Shown here: piece by piece, positions 54,861-64,000 of the stretch
Position numbering within the stretch: the first letter of the stretch is position 1
How the letters are laid out: every line of letters begins with the position of its first letter
Assembly (NCBI RefSeq): GCF_910591885.1
Contig: NW_025963670.1
Span: 37,443-101,442, forward strand
Reading direction: 5' to 3'
Length of the DNA: 64,000 nucleotides
DNA from: Bombus terrestris
Taxonomy: Eukaryota > Arthropoda > Insecta > Hymenoptera > Apidae
Position numbers and translations under genes: made by a program
The notes under the pieces: generated by a model
Databases searched by the model: none
The model's input: only the letters and a program-made list of their open reading frames with translations
Told to the model about the DNA's origin: nothing

Positions 54861-55960
54861 GTCCACCGATGTCCAACGGTGTCCAACGGTGTCCAACGGT
54901 GTCCAACGGTGTCCAACGATGTCCCACGTTGTCCCACGTTGTCCCACGTTGTCCCACGGTGTCCAACGATGTCCCACGTTGTCCCACGTTGTCCCACGTT
55001 GTCCCACGGTGTCCAACGGTGTCCAACGATGTCCAACGGTGTCCAACGGTGTCCCACGATGTCCACCGATGTCCAACGGTGTCCAACGGTGTCCAACGGT
55101 GTCCAACGGTGTCCCACGTTGTCCCACGTTGTCCCACGGTGTCCAACGGTGTCCAACGGTGTCCCACGTTGTCCCACGGTGTCCAACGGTGTCCAACGAT
55201 GTCCAACGGTGTCCAACGGTGTCCCACGATGTCCACCGATGTCCAACGGTGTCCCACGTTGTCCAACGTTGTCCCACGGTGTCCAACGATGTCCAACGGT
55301 GTCCCACGTTGTCCCACGTTGTCCCACGTTGTCCCACGTTGTCCCACGTTGTCCCACGTTGTCCCACGTTGTCCCACGTTGTCCCACGGTGTCCAACGGT
55401 GTCCAACGATGTCCAACGGTGTCCAACGGTGTCCCACGATGTCCACCGATGTCCAACGGTGTCCAACGGTGTCCAACGGTGTCCAACGGTGTCCAACTAT
55501 GTCCAACGATGTCCAACGGTGTCCAGCGATGTCCAACGATGTCCAACGGTGTCCCACGATGTCCAACGATGTCCAACGATGTCCAACGGTGTCCAACGGT
55601 GTCCCACGTTGTCCCACGTTGTCCCACGTTGTCCCACGGTGTCCAACGATGTCCAACGGTGTCCCACGTTGTCCCACGTTGTCCCACGTTGTCCCACGTT
55701 GTCCCACGTTGTCCCACGTTGTCCCACGTTGTCCCACGTTGTCCCACGTTGTCCCACGTTGTCCCACGTTGTCCCACGTTGTCCCACGTTGTCCCACGTT
55801 GTTCCATGGTTTCCCACGTTGTCCCACGTTGTCCCACGTTGTCCCACGTTGTCCCACGTTGTCCCACGTTGTCCCACGTTGTCCCATGTTGTCCCACGGT
55901 GTCCAACGGTGTCCAACGATGTCCAACGGTGTCCAACGGTGTCCCACGATGTCCACCGAT
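54861..55960. repeat. Short-period cluster of gtccaccga units
   Basis: gtccaccga occurs at 54861, 55061, 55231, 55441 and 55951, spaced 200, 170, 210 and 510 bp, each preceded by gtcccacga and followed by gtccaacgg. One outlier lies at 50841. This stretch is dense in the a6 unit forms and poor in long consensus runs, so it has fewer quadruplex-competent runs than its surroundings. Confidence 0.83.
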
Positions 55961-56489
55961 GTCCAACGGTGTCCAACGGTGTCCAACGGTGTCCAACGGT
56001 GTCCCACGTTGTCCCACGTTGTCCCACGGTGTCCAACGGTGTCCAACGGTGTCCCACGTTGTCCCACGTTGTCCCACTGTGTCCAACGGTGTCCAACGGT
56101 GTCCCACGTTGTCCCACGTTGTCCCACGTTGTCCCACGTTGTCCCACGTTGTTCCATGGTTTCCCACGTTGTCCCACGTTGTCCCACGTTGTCCCACGGT
56201 GTCCAACGATGTCCAACGGTGTCCAACGGTGTCCCACGGTGTCCAACGGTGTGCCACGTTGTCCCACGTTGTCCCACGTTGTCCCACGTTGTCCCACGTT
56301 GTCCAACGGTGTCCCACGGTGTCCAACGGTGTCCCACGTTGTCCCACGTTGTCCCACGTTGTCCCACGTTGTCCCACGTTGTCCCACGTTGTCCCACGTT
56401 GTCCCACGTTGTCCAACGGTGTCCCACGGTGTCCAACGGTGTCCCACGTTGTCCCACGTTGTCCCATGTTGTCCAACGATGTCCAACGG

Positions 56490-56729
56490 TGTCCCACGTT
56501 GTCCCACGTTGTCCCACGTTGTCCCACGTTGTCCCACGTTGTCCCACGTTGTCCCACGTTGTCCCACGTTGTCCCACGTTGTCCCACGTTGTCCCACGTT
56601 GTCCCACGTTGTCCCACGTTGTCCCACGTTGTCCCACGTTGTCCCACGTTGTCCCACGTTGTCCCACGTTGTCCCACGTTGTCCCACGTTGTCCCACGTT
56701 GTCCCACGTTGTCCCACGTTGTCCCACGG
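56490..56729 (-). other. Longest homogeneous run; potential G-quadruplex array
   Basis: Twenty-three consecutive exact consensus units, then tgtcccacgg, give 24 CCC tracts at 10-bp spacing. On the - strand this is GGG separated by exactly 7 nt (ACAACGT), meeting the common rule of four G3 tracts with loops of 1-7 nt. The + strand is the matching C-tract strand for i-motif formation. Other long runs seen are about 14-17 units (for example 14,291-14,460, 42,590-42,750 and 51,940-52,090). Units with a at base 6 reduce the tract to GG and break the run. Folding is inferred from the motif, not shown. Confidence 0.8.
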
Positions 56730-59700
56730 TGTCCAACGATGTCCAACGGTGTCCAACGGTGTCCCACGGTGTCCAACGGTGTGCCACGTTGTCCCACGTT
56801 GTCCCACGTTGTCCCACGTTGTCCCACGTTGTCCAACGGTGTCCCACGGTGTCCAACGATGTCCAACGGTGTCCAACGGTGTCCCACGGTGTCCAACGGT
56901 GTCCCACGTTGTCCCACGTTGTCCCACGTTGTCCCACGTTGTCCCACGATGTCCCACGTTGTCCCACGTTGTTCCACGTTGTCCCACGTTGTCCCACGGT
57001 GTCCAACGGTGTCCAACGATGTCCCACGTTGTCCCACGTTGTTCCACGTTGTCCCACGTTGTCCCACGATGTCCCACGTTGTCCCACGTTGTCCCACGTT
57101 GTCCCACGTTGTCCCACGTTGTCCCACGTTGTCCCACGATGTCCAACGGTGTCCAACGGTGTCCCACGGTGTCCAACGGTGTCCCACGTTGTCCCACGTT
57201 GTCCCACGTTGTCCCACGTTGTCCCACGTTGTCCCATGTTGTCCAACGATGTCCAACGGTGTCCAACGGTGTCCCACGTTGTCCCACGTTGTCCCACGTT
57301 GTCCTACGTTGTCCCACGTTGTCCCACGGTGTCCAACGATGTCCAACGGTGTCCCACGTTGTCCAACGGTGTCCCACGTTGTCCCACGTTGTCCCACGTT
57401 GTCCCACGTTGTCCCACGGTGTCCAACGGTGTCCAACGATGTCCCACGTTGTCCCACGTTGTTCCACGTTGTCCCACGTTGTCCCACGATGTCCCACGTT
57501 GTCCCACGTTGTCCCACGTTGTCCCACGTTGTCCCACGTTGTCCCACGTTGTCCCACGTTGTCCCACATTGTCCCACGTTGTCCCACGTTGTCCGACGTT
57601 GTCCCACGTTGTCCCACGTTGTCCCACGTTGTCCCACGTTGTCCCACGGTGTCCAGCGATGTCCAACGGTGTCCCACGATGTCCAACGATGTCCAACGAT
57701 GTCCAACGGTGTCCAACGGTGTCCCACGTTGTCCCACGTTGTCCCACGTTGTCCCACGGTGTCCAACGATGTCCAACGGTGTCCAACGGTGTCCCACGGT
57801 GTCCAACGGTGTCCCACGTTGTCCCACGTTGTCCCACGTTGTCCCACGTTGTCCCATGTTGTCCAACGATGTCCAACGGTGTCCCACGTTGTCCCACGTT
57901 GTCCCACGTTGTCCCACGATGTCCCACGTTGTCCCACGTTGTCCCACGTTGTCCCAAGTTGTCCCACGTTGTCCCACGTTGTCCCACGTTGTCCCACGTT
58001 GTCCCACGTTGTCCCACGTTGTCCCACGGTGTCCAACGATGTCCAACGGTGTCCAACGGTGTCCCACGGTGTCCAACGGTGTCCCACGTTGTCCCACGTT
58101 GTCCCACGTTGTCCCACGTTGTCCCACGTTGTCCCATGTTGTCCAACGATGTCCAACGGTGTCCAACGGTGTCCCACGTTGTCCCACGTTGTCCCACGTT
58201 GTCCTACGTTGTCCCACGTTGTCCCACGGTGTCCAACGATGTCCAACGGTGTCCAGCGATGTCCAACGGTGTCCCACGATGTCCAACGATGTCCAACGAT
58301 GTCCAACGGTGTCCAACGGTGTCCCACGTTGTCCCACGTTGTCCCACGTTGTCCCACGGTGTCCAACGATGTCCAACGGTGTCCCACGTTGTCCAACGGT
58401 GTCCCACGTTGTCCCACGTTGTCCCACGTTGTCCCACGTTGTACCACGTTGTCCCACGATGTCCCACGTTGTCCCACGTTGTCCCACGTTGTCCCACGTT
58501 GTCCCACGTTGTCCCACGTTGTCCCACGTTGTCCCACGTTGTCCCACGGTGTCCAACGATGTCCAACGGTGTCCAACGGTGTCCCACGGTGTCCAACGGT
58601 GTCCCACGTTGTTCCACGTTGTCCCAAGTTGTCCCACGTTGTCCCACGTTGTCCCACGTTGTCCCACGTTGTCCCACGTTGTCCCACGTTGTCCCACGTT
58701 GTCCCACGGTGTCCAACGATGTCCAACGGTGTCCAACGGTGTCCCACGGTGTCCAACGGTGTCCCACGTTGTCCCACGTTGTCCCACGTTGTCCCACGTT
58801 GTCCCACGTTGTCCCATGTTGTCCAACGATGTCCAACGGTGTCCAACGGTGTCCCACGTTGTCCCACGTTGTCCCACGTTGTCCTACGTTGTCCCACGTT
58901 GTCCCACGGTGTCCAACGATGTCCAACGGTGTCCAGCGATGTCCAACGGTGTCCCACGATGTCCAACGATGTCCAACGATGTCCAACGGTGTCCAACGGT
59001 GTCCCACGTTGTCCCACGTTGTCCCACGTTGTCCCACGGTGTCCAACGATGTCCAACGGTGTCCCACGTTGTCCAACGGTGTCCCACGTTGTCCCACGTT
59101 GTCCCACGTTGTCCCACGTTGTCCCACGTTGTCCCACGATGTCCCACGTTGTCCCACGTTGTCCCACGTTGTCCCACGTTGTCCCACGTTGTCCCACGTT
59201 GTCCCACGTTGTCCCACGTTGTCCAACGATGTCCAACGGTGTCCCACGTTGTCCCACGTTGTCCCACGTTGTCCCACGTTGTCCCACGTTGTCCCACGTT
59301 GTCCCACGTTGTCCCACGTTGTCCCACGTTGTCCCACGTTGTCCCACGTTGTCCCACGGTGTCCAACGATGTCCAACGATGTCCAACGGTGTCCCACGAT
59401 GTCCAACGATGTCCAACGATGTCCAACGGTGTCCAACGGTGTCCCACGTTGTCCCACGTTGTCCCGCGTTGTCCCACGGTGTCCAACGATGTCCAACGGT
59501 GTCCCACGTTGTCCAACGGTGTCCCACGTTGTCCCACGTTGTCCCACGTTGTCCCACGTTGTCCCACGATGTCCCACGTTGTCCCACGTTGTCCCACGTT
59601 GTCCCAAGTTGTCCCACGTTGTCCCACGTTGTCCCACGTTGTCCCACGTTGTCCCACGTTGTCCCACGTTGTCCCACGTTGTCCCACGGTGTCCAACGAT

Positions 59701-60069
59701 GTCCAACGGTGTCCAACGGTGTCCCACGGTGTCCAACGGTGTCCCACGTTGTCCCACGTTGTCCCACGTTGTCCCACGTTGTCCCACGTTGTCCCATGTT
59801 GTCCAACGATGTCCAACGGTGTCCCACGTTGTCCCACGTTGTCCCACGTTGTCCCACGTTGTCCCACGTTGTCCCACGTTGTCCCACGTTGTCCCACGTT
59901 GTCCCACGTTGTCCCACGTTGTCCCACGTTGTCCCACGTTGTCCAACGTTGTCCCACGTTGTCCCACGGTGTCCAACGATGTCCAACGGTGTCCAACGGT
60001 GTCCCACGGTGTCCAACGGTGTCCCACGTTGTCCCACGTTGTCCCACGTTGTCCCACGTTGTCCCACGT

Positions 60070-63000
60070 TGTCCCACGTGGTCCCACGTTGTCCAACGAT
60101 GTCCAACGGTGTCCCACGTTGTCCCACGTTGTTCCATGGTTTCCCACGTTGTCCCACGTTGTCCCACGTTGTCCCACGGTGTCCGACGATGTCCAACGGT
60201 GTCCAACGGTGTCCAACGGTGTCCAACGGTGTCCCACGTTGTCCCACGTTGTCCCACGTTGTCCCACGGTGTCCAACGATGTCCAACGGTGTCCCACGTT
60301 GTCCCACGTTGTCCCACGTTGTCCCACGTTGTCCCACGTTGTCCCACGATGTCCCACGTTGTCCCACGTTGTCCCACGTTGTCCCACGTTGTCCCACGTT
60401 GTCCCACGATGTCCCACGTTGTCCCACGTTGTCCCACGTTGTCCCACGTTGTCCCACGTTGTCCCACGTTGTCCCACGTTGTCCCACGTTGTCCCACGTT
60501 GTCCCACGTTGTCCCACGTTGTCCCACGTTGTCCCACGTTGTCCCACGTTGTCCCACGTTGTCCCACGGTGTCCAACGGTGTCCAACGATGTCCAACGGT
60601 GTCCAACGGTGTCCCACGTTGTCCCACGTTGTCCCACGTTGTCCCACGTTGTCCCACGGTGTCCAACGATGTCCAACGGTGTCCCACGTTGTCCAACGGT
60701 GTCCCACGTTGTCCCACGTTGTTCCACGTTGTCCCACGTTGTCCCACGGTGTCCAACGGTGTCCAACGATGTCCCACGTTGTCCCACGTTGTTCCACGTT
60801 GTCCCACGTTGTCCCACGATGTCCCACGTTGTCCCACGTTGTCCCACGTTGTCCCACGTTGTCCCACGTTGTCCCACGTTGTCCCACGTTGTCCCACATT
60901 GTCCCACGTTGTCCCACGTTGTCCGACGTTGTCCCACGTTGTCCCACGTTGTCCCACGTTGTCCCACGTTGTCCCACGGTGTCCAGCGATGTCCAACGGT
61001 GTCCCACGATGTCCAACGATGTCCAACGATGTCCAACGGTGTCCAACGGTGTCCCACGTTGTCCCACGTTGTCCCACGGTGTCCAACGATGTCCCACGTT
61101 GTCCCACGTTGTCCCACGTTGTCCCACGTTGTCCCACGTTGTCCCACGTTGTCCCACGTTGTCCCACGTTGTCCCACGGTGTCCAACGATGTCCAACGAT
61201 GTCCAACGGTGTCCCACGATGTCCAACGATGTCCAACGATGTCCAACGGTGTCCAACGGTGTCCCACGTTGTCCCACGTTGTCCCGCGTTGTCCTACGGT
61301 GTCCAACGATGTCCAACGGTGTCCCACGTTGTCCCACGTTGTCCCACGATGTCCAACGGTGTCCAACGGTGTCCCACGTTGTCCCACGTTGTCCCACGTT
61401 GTCCCACGTTGTCCCACGTTGTCCCATGTTGTCCAACGATGTCCAACGGTGTCCAACGGTGTCCCACGTTGTCCCACGTTGTCCCACGTTGTCCTACGTT
61501 GTCCCACGTTGTCCCACGGTGTCCAACGATGTCCAACGGTGTCCCACGTTGTCCCACGTTGTCCCACGTTGTCCCACGTTGTCCCACGGTGTCCAACGGT
61601 GTCCAACGATGTCCCACGTTGTCCCACGTTGTTCCACGTTGTCCCACGTTGTCCCACGATGTCCCACGTTGTCCCACGTTGTCCCACGTTGTCCCACGTT
61701 GTCCCACGTTGTCCCACGTTGTCCCACGTTGTCCCACATTGTCCCACGTTGTCCCACGTTGTCCGACGTTGTCCCACGTTGTCCCACGTTGTCCCACGTT
61801 GTCCCACGTTGTCCCACGGTGTCCAGCGATGTCCAACGGTGTCCCACGATGTCCAACGATGTCCAACGATGTCCAACGGTGTCCAACGGTGTCCCACGTT
61901 GTCCCACGTTGTCCCACGTTGTCCCACGGTGTCCAACGATGTCCAACGGTGTCCAACGGTGTCCCACGGTGTCCAACGGTGTCCCACGTTGTCCCACGTT
62001 GTCCCACGTTGTCCCACGTTGTCCCATGTTGTCCAACGATGTCCAACGGTGTCCCACGTTGTCCCACGTTGTCCCACGTTGTCCCACGATGTCCCACGTT
62101 GTCCCACGTTGTCCCACGTTGTCCCAAGTTGTCCCACGTTGTCCCACGTTGTCCCACGTTGTCCCACGTTGTCCCACGTTGTCCCACGTTGTCCCACGTT
62201 GTCCCACGTTGTCCCACGTTGTCCCACGTTGTCCCACGTTGTCCCACGGTGTCCAACGATGTCCAACGGTGTCCAACGGTGTCCCACGGTGTCCAACGGT
62301 GTCCCACGTTGTCCCACGTTGTCCCACGTTGTCCCACGTTGTCCCACGTTGTCCCACGTGGTCCCACGTTGTCCAACGATGTCCAACGGTGTCCCACGTT
62401 GTCCCACGTTGTTCCATGGTTTCCCACGTTGTCCCACGTTGTCCCACGTTGTCCCACGGTGTCCGACGATGTCCAACGGTGTCCAACGGTGTCCAACGGT
62501 GTCCAACGGTGTCCCACGTTGTCCCACGTTGTCCCACGTTGTCCCACGGTGTCCAACGATGTCCAACGGTGTCCCACGTTGTCCCACGTTGTCCCACGTT
62601 GTCCCACGTTGTCCCACGTTGTCCCACGATGTCCCACGTTGTCCCACGTTGTCCCACGTTGTCCCACGTTGTCCCACGTTGTCCCACGGTGTCCCACGTT
62701 GTCCCACGTTGTCCCACGTTGTCCCACGGTGTCCCACGTTGTCCCACGTTGTCCCACGTTGTCCCACGTTGTCCCACGTTGTCCCACGTTGTCCCACGTT
62801 GTCCCACGTTGTCCCACGTTGTCCCACGTTGTCCCACGTTGTCCCACGGTGTCCAACGGTGTCCAACGATGTCCAACGGTGTCCAACGGTGTCCCACGTT
62901 GTCCCACGTTGTCCCACGTTGTCCCACGTTGTCCCACGGTGTCCAACGATGTCCAACGGTGTCCCACGTTGTCCAACGGTGTCCCACGTTGTCCCACGTT

Positions 63001-64000
63001 GTTCCACGTTGTCCCACGTTGTCCCACGGTGTCCAACGGTGTCCAACGATGTCCCACGTTGTCCCACGTTGTTCCACGTTGTCCCACGTTGTCCCACGAT
63101 GTCCCACGTTGTCCCACGTTGTCCCACGTTGTCCCACGTTGTCCCACGTTGTCCCACGTTGTCCCACGTTGTCCCACATTGTCCCACGTTGTCCCACGTT
63201 GTCCGACGTTGTCCCACGTTGTCCCACGTTGTCCCACGTTGTCCCACGTTGTCCCACGGTGTCCAGCGATGTCCAACGGTGTCCCACGATGTCCAACGAT
63301 GTCCAACGATGTCCAACGGTGTCCAACGGTGTCCCACGTTGTCCCACGTTGTCCCACGGTGTCCAACGATGTCCCACGTTGTCCCACGTTGTCCCACGTT
63401 GTCCCACGTTGTCCCACGTTGTCCCACGTTGTCCCACGTTGTCCCACGTTGTCCCACGGTGTCCAACGATGTCCAACGATGTCCAACGGTGTCCCACGAT
63501 GTCCAACGATGTCCAACGATGTCCAACGGTGTCCAACGGTGTCCCACGTTGTCCCACGTTGTCCCGCGTTGTCCTACGGTGTCCAACGATGTCCAACGGT
63601 GTCCCACGTTGTCCCACGTTGTCCCACGATGTCCAACGGTGTCCAACGGTGTCCCACGTTGTCCCACGTTGTCCCACGTTGTCCCACGTTGTCCCACGTT
63701 GTCCCATGTTGTCCAACGATGTCCAACGGTGTCCAACGGTGTCCCACGTTGTCCCACGTTGTCCCACGTTGTCCTACGTTGTCCCACGTTGTCCCACGGT
63801 GTCCAACGATGTCCAACGGTGTCCCACGTTGTCCCACGTTGTCCCACGTTGTCCCACGTTGTCCCACGGTGTCCAACGGTGTCCAACGATGTCCCACGTT
63901 GTCCCACGTTGTTCCACGTTGTCCCACGTTGTCCCACGATGTCCCACGTTGTCCCACGTTGTCCCACGTTGTCCCACGTTGTCCCACGTTGTCCCACGTT
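60070..64000. repeat. Higher-order repeat, offset 2,280 bp, cut by the window edge
   Basis: The gtcccacgtg junction 60071/62351, gtccgacga 60181/62461, gtcccacat 60891/63171, gtcctacgg 61291/63571, gtcccatgt 61421/63701 and gtcctacgt 61491/63771 all match at 2,280 bp. The second copy runs out of the window, so more copies may follow. Differences are few: in the second copy gtcccacgg replaces gtcccacgt or gtcccacga near 62,691 and 62,731. Confidence 0.91.

Larger units (their letters stand above)
52901..58010. repeat. Higher-order repeat, offsets 4,400 and 3,990 bp
   Basis: gtcctacgt 52901/57301, gttccacgt 53061/57461 and gtcccacat 53161/57561 match at 4,400 bp. The second gttccacgt, gtcccacat and gtccgacgt of the first copy (53471, 53571, 53601) match 57461, 57561 and 57591 at 3,990 bp. 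The first copy thus holds a duplicated inner segment of about 410 bp that the second lacks. Confidence 0.8.
50450..63210. repeat. Late-region module: gtcccacat, then gtccgacgt 30 bp on
   Basis: A module unique to the last 14 kb has gtcccacat and, exactly 30 bp later, gtccgacgt, read from base 2 of the unit. It is followed by the word gtcccacgg, gtccagcga, gtccaacgg, gtcccacga in all copies except the first. Pairs start at 50451, 52401, 53571, 57561, 60891, 61731 and 63171. The gtcccacat at 53161 lacks the partner. gtcccatgt (52831, 54411, 56461, 57231, 57851, 58131, 58811, 59791, 61421, 62021, 63701) is also confined to this part and is nearly always followed by gtccaacga then gtccaacgg. Confidence 0.87.
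1..64000. repeat. 10-bp tandem satellite array filling the window
   Basis: The whole window is head-to-tail copies of a 10-bp unit, consensus tgtcccacgt, with no inversion and no unique sequence. The register gives 3,015 units before one 9-bp unit and 3,384 after it, plus one trailing base. The main polymorphic sites are base 6 (c/a) and base 10 (t/g/a). Common forms are tgtcccacgt, tgtccaacgg, tgtccaacga, tgtcccacgg and tgtcccacga. The consensus unit is 60% GC, pyrimidine-rich on this strand (7 of 10), and carries one CpG. No gene, promoter, RNA gene or mobile element interrupts it, so every stretch over 300 bases here is satellite only. The array reaches both window edges and its true length is unknown. 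A eukaryotic satellite or minisatellite block is the likely nature. I do not recognise the unit as a named family. Confidence 0.99.
30160..64000. repeat. Second register of the array (3,384 units plus one base)
   Basis: Units start at positions ending in 0 to the window end, again with substitutions only. Variants confined to this part include gtccatcgg (46061, 46891, 48741, 49031, 49161), gtccaccga (50841, 54861, 55061, 55231, 55441, 55951) and gtcccatgt (from 52831 on), given here from base 2 of the unit. The tgttccatgg form becomes rare after 42.3 kb. Confidence 0.95.

Noticed and set aside
4905..63997. Long - strand open frames (for example 7,405-28,317, 30,003-55,496 and 52,904-63,997) encoding GQRGTTWDNV repeats
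   Set aside because: Same arithmetic artefact on the complementary strand. The ends fall at isolated point variants such as tgtctcacgt, tgtccaacta or gtcctacgt, not at gene boundaries.
1..64000. CRISPR array
   Set aside because: The period is 10 bp with no unique spacers. CRISPR repeats are longer and alternate with non-repeated spacers.
1..64000. Telomeric repeat
   Set aside because: The G-rich strand reads GGGACAACGT, which is not a telomere repeat I know. The array shows multi-kilobase higher-order duplication and much variant exchange, unlike telomerase-made ends. A subtelomeric location remains possible.
1..64000. Centromere call through a CENP-B box
   Set aside because: No unit or unit junction matches the CENP-B box pattern, and the 10-bp period is unlike known CENP-B-bound satellites. 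Centromeric location can be neither supported nor excluded from sequence alone.
1..64000. tRNA, rRNA or other structured RNA gene
   Set aside because: No non-repeat sequence exists. The only local self-complementarity is the ACGT tetramer recurring every 10 bp, too short for a stable stem.

Overview
The window is one uninterrupted tandem array of a 10-bp unit, consensus tgtcccacgt on the + strand (ACGTGGGACA on the - strand). It fills all 64,000 bases, about 6,400 units, and runs off both ends, so neither the flanks nor the array boundaries are visible. I find no gene, RNA gene, transposon, CRISPR array or unique-sequence island. The organism cannot be named from this. An array of this size, with multi-kilobase higher-order repeats, fits eukaryotic satellite or minisatellite DNA (centromeric, pericentromeric, subtelomeric or heterochromatic block) seen in a long-read assembly. 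That is inference, and I do not recognise the unit as a named satellite.

Unit level. Nearly all variation is substitution at two positions: base 6 (c or a) and base 10 (t, g or a). This gives five common forms: tgtcccacgt, tgtccaacgg, tgtccaacga, tgtcccacgg and tgtcccacga. Rarer forms (tgttccatgg, tttcccacgt, tgtccagcga, ggtcccacgt, tgtccctcgt, tgtcccaagt and others) act as landmarks. Units start at positions ending in 1 up to 30,150. One 9-bp unit at 30,151-30,159 shifts the register, and units then start at positions ending in 0 to the end. This is the only length change I found.

Higher-order level. The landmarks recur at fixed offsets, showing tandem and segmental duplication of blocks of hundreds of units. 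The offsets are 2.89 and 2.65 kb (0.9-6.5 kb), 2.57 then 2.50 kb (7-13 kb), 3.55 and 3.60 kb (13-23.6 kb), 2.32 kb (24.9-29.5 kb), 0.72 and 3.45 kb (31.7-38.3 kb), 3.53-3.73 kb (38.2-44.3 kb), 5.22 and 2.67 kb (44.2-50 kb), 3.99-4.40 kb (52.9-58 kb) and 2.28 kb (60-64 kb). Private variants divide the array into an early part (about 1-23 kb), a middle part and a distinct late part (50-64 kb).

Why it looks coding. Ten is not a multiple of three, so every + frame reads the same decapeptide cycle (CPTLSHVVPR) and every - frame reads GQRGTTWDNV. Neither cycle contains a stop. Open frames of thousands of codons therefore exist on both strands and are arithmetic artefacts. Properties more likely to matter are the regular GGG tract every 10 bp on the - strand (a textbook quadruplex spacing), one CpG per unit, and a CACGT/ACGTG core in nearly every unit.
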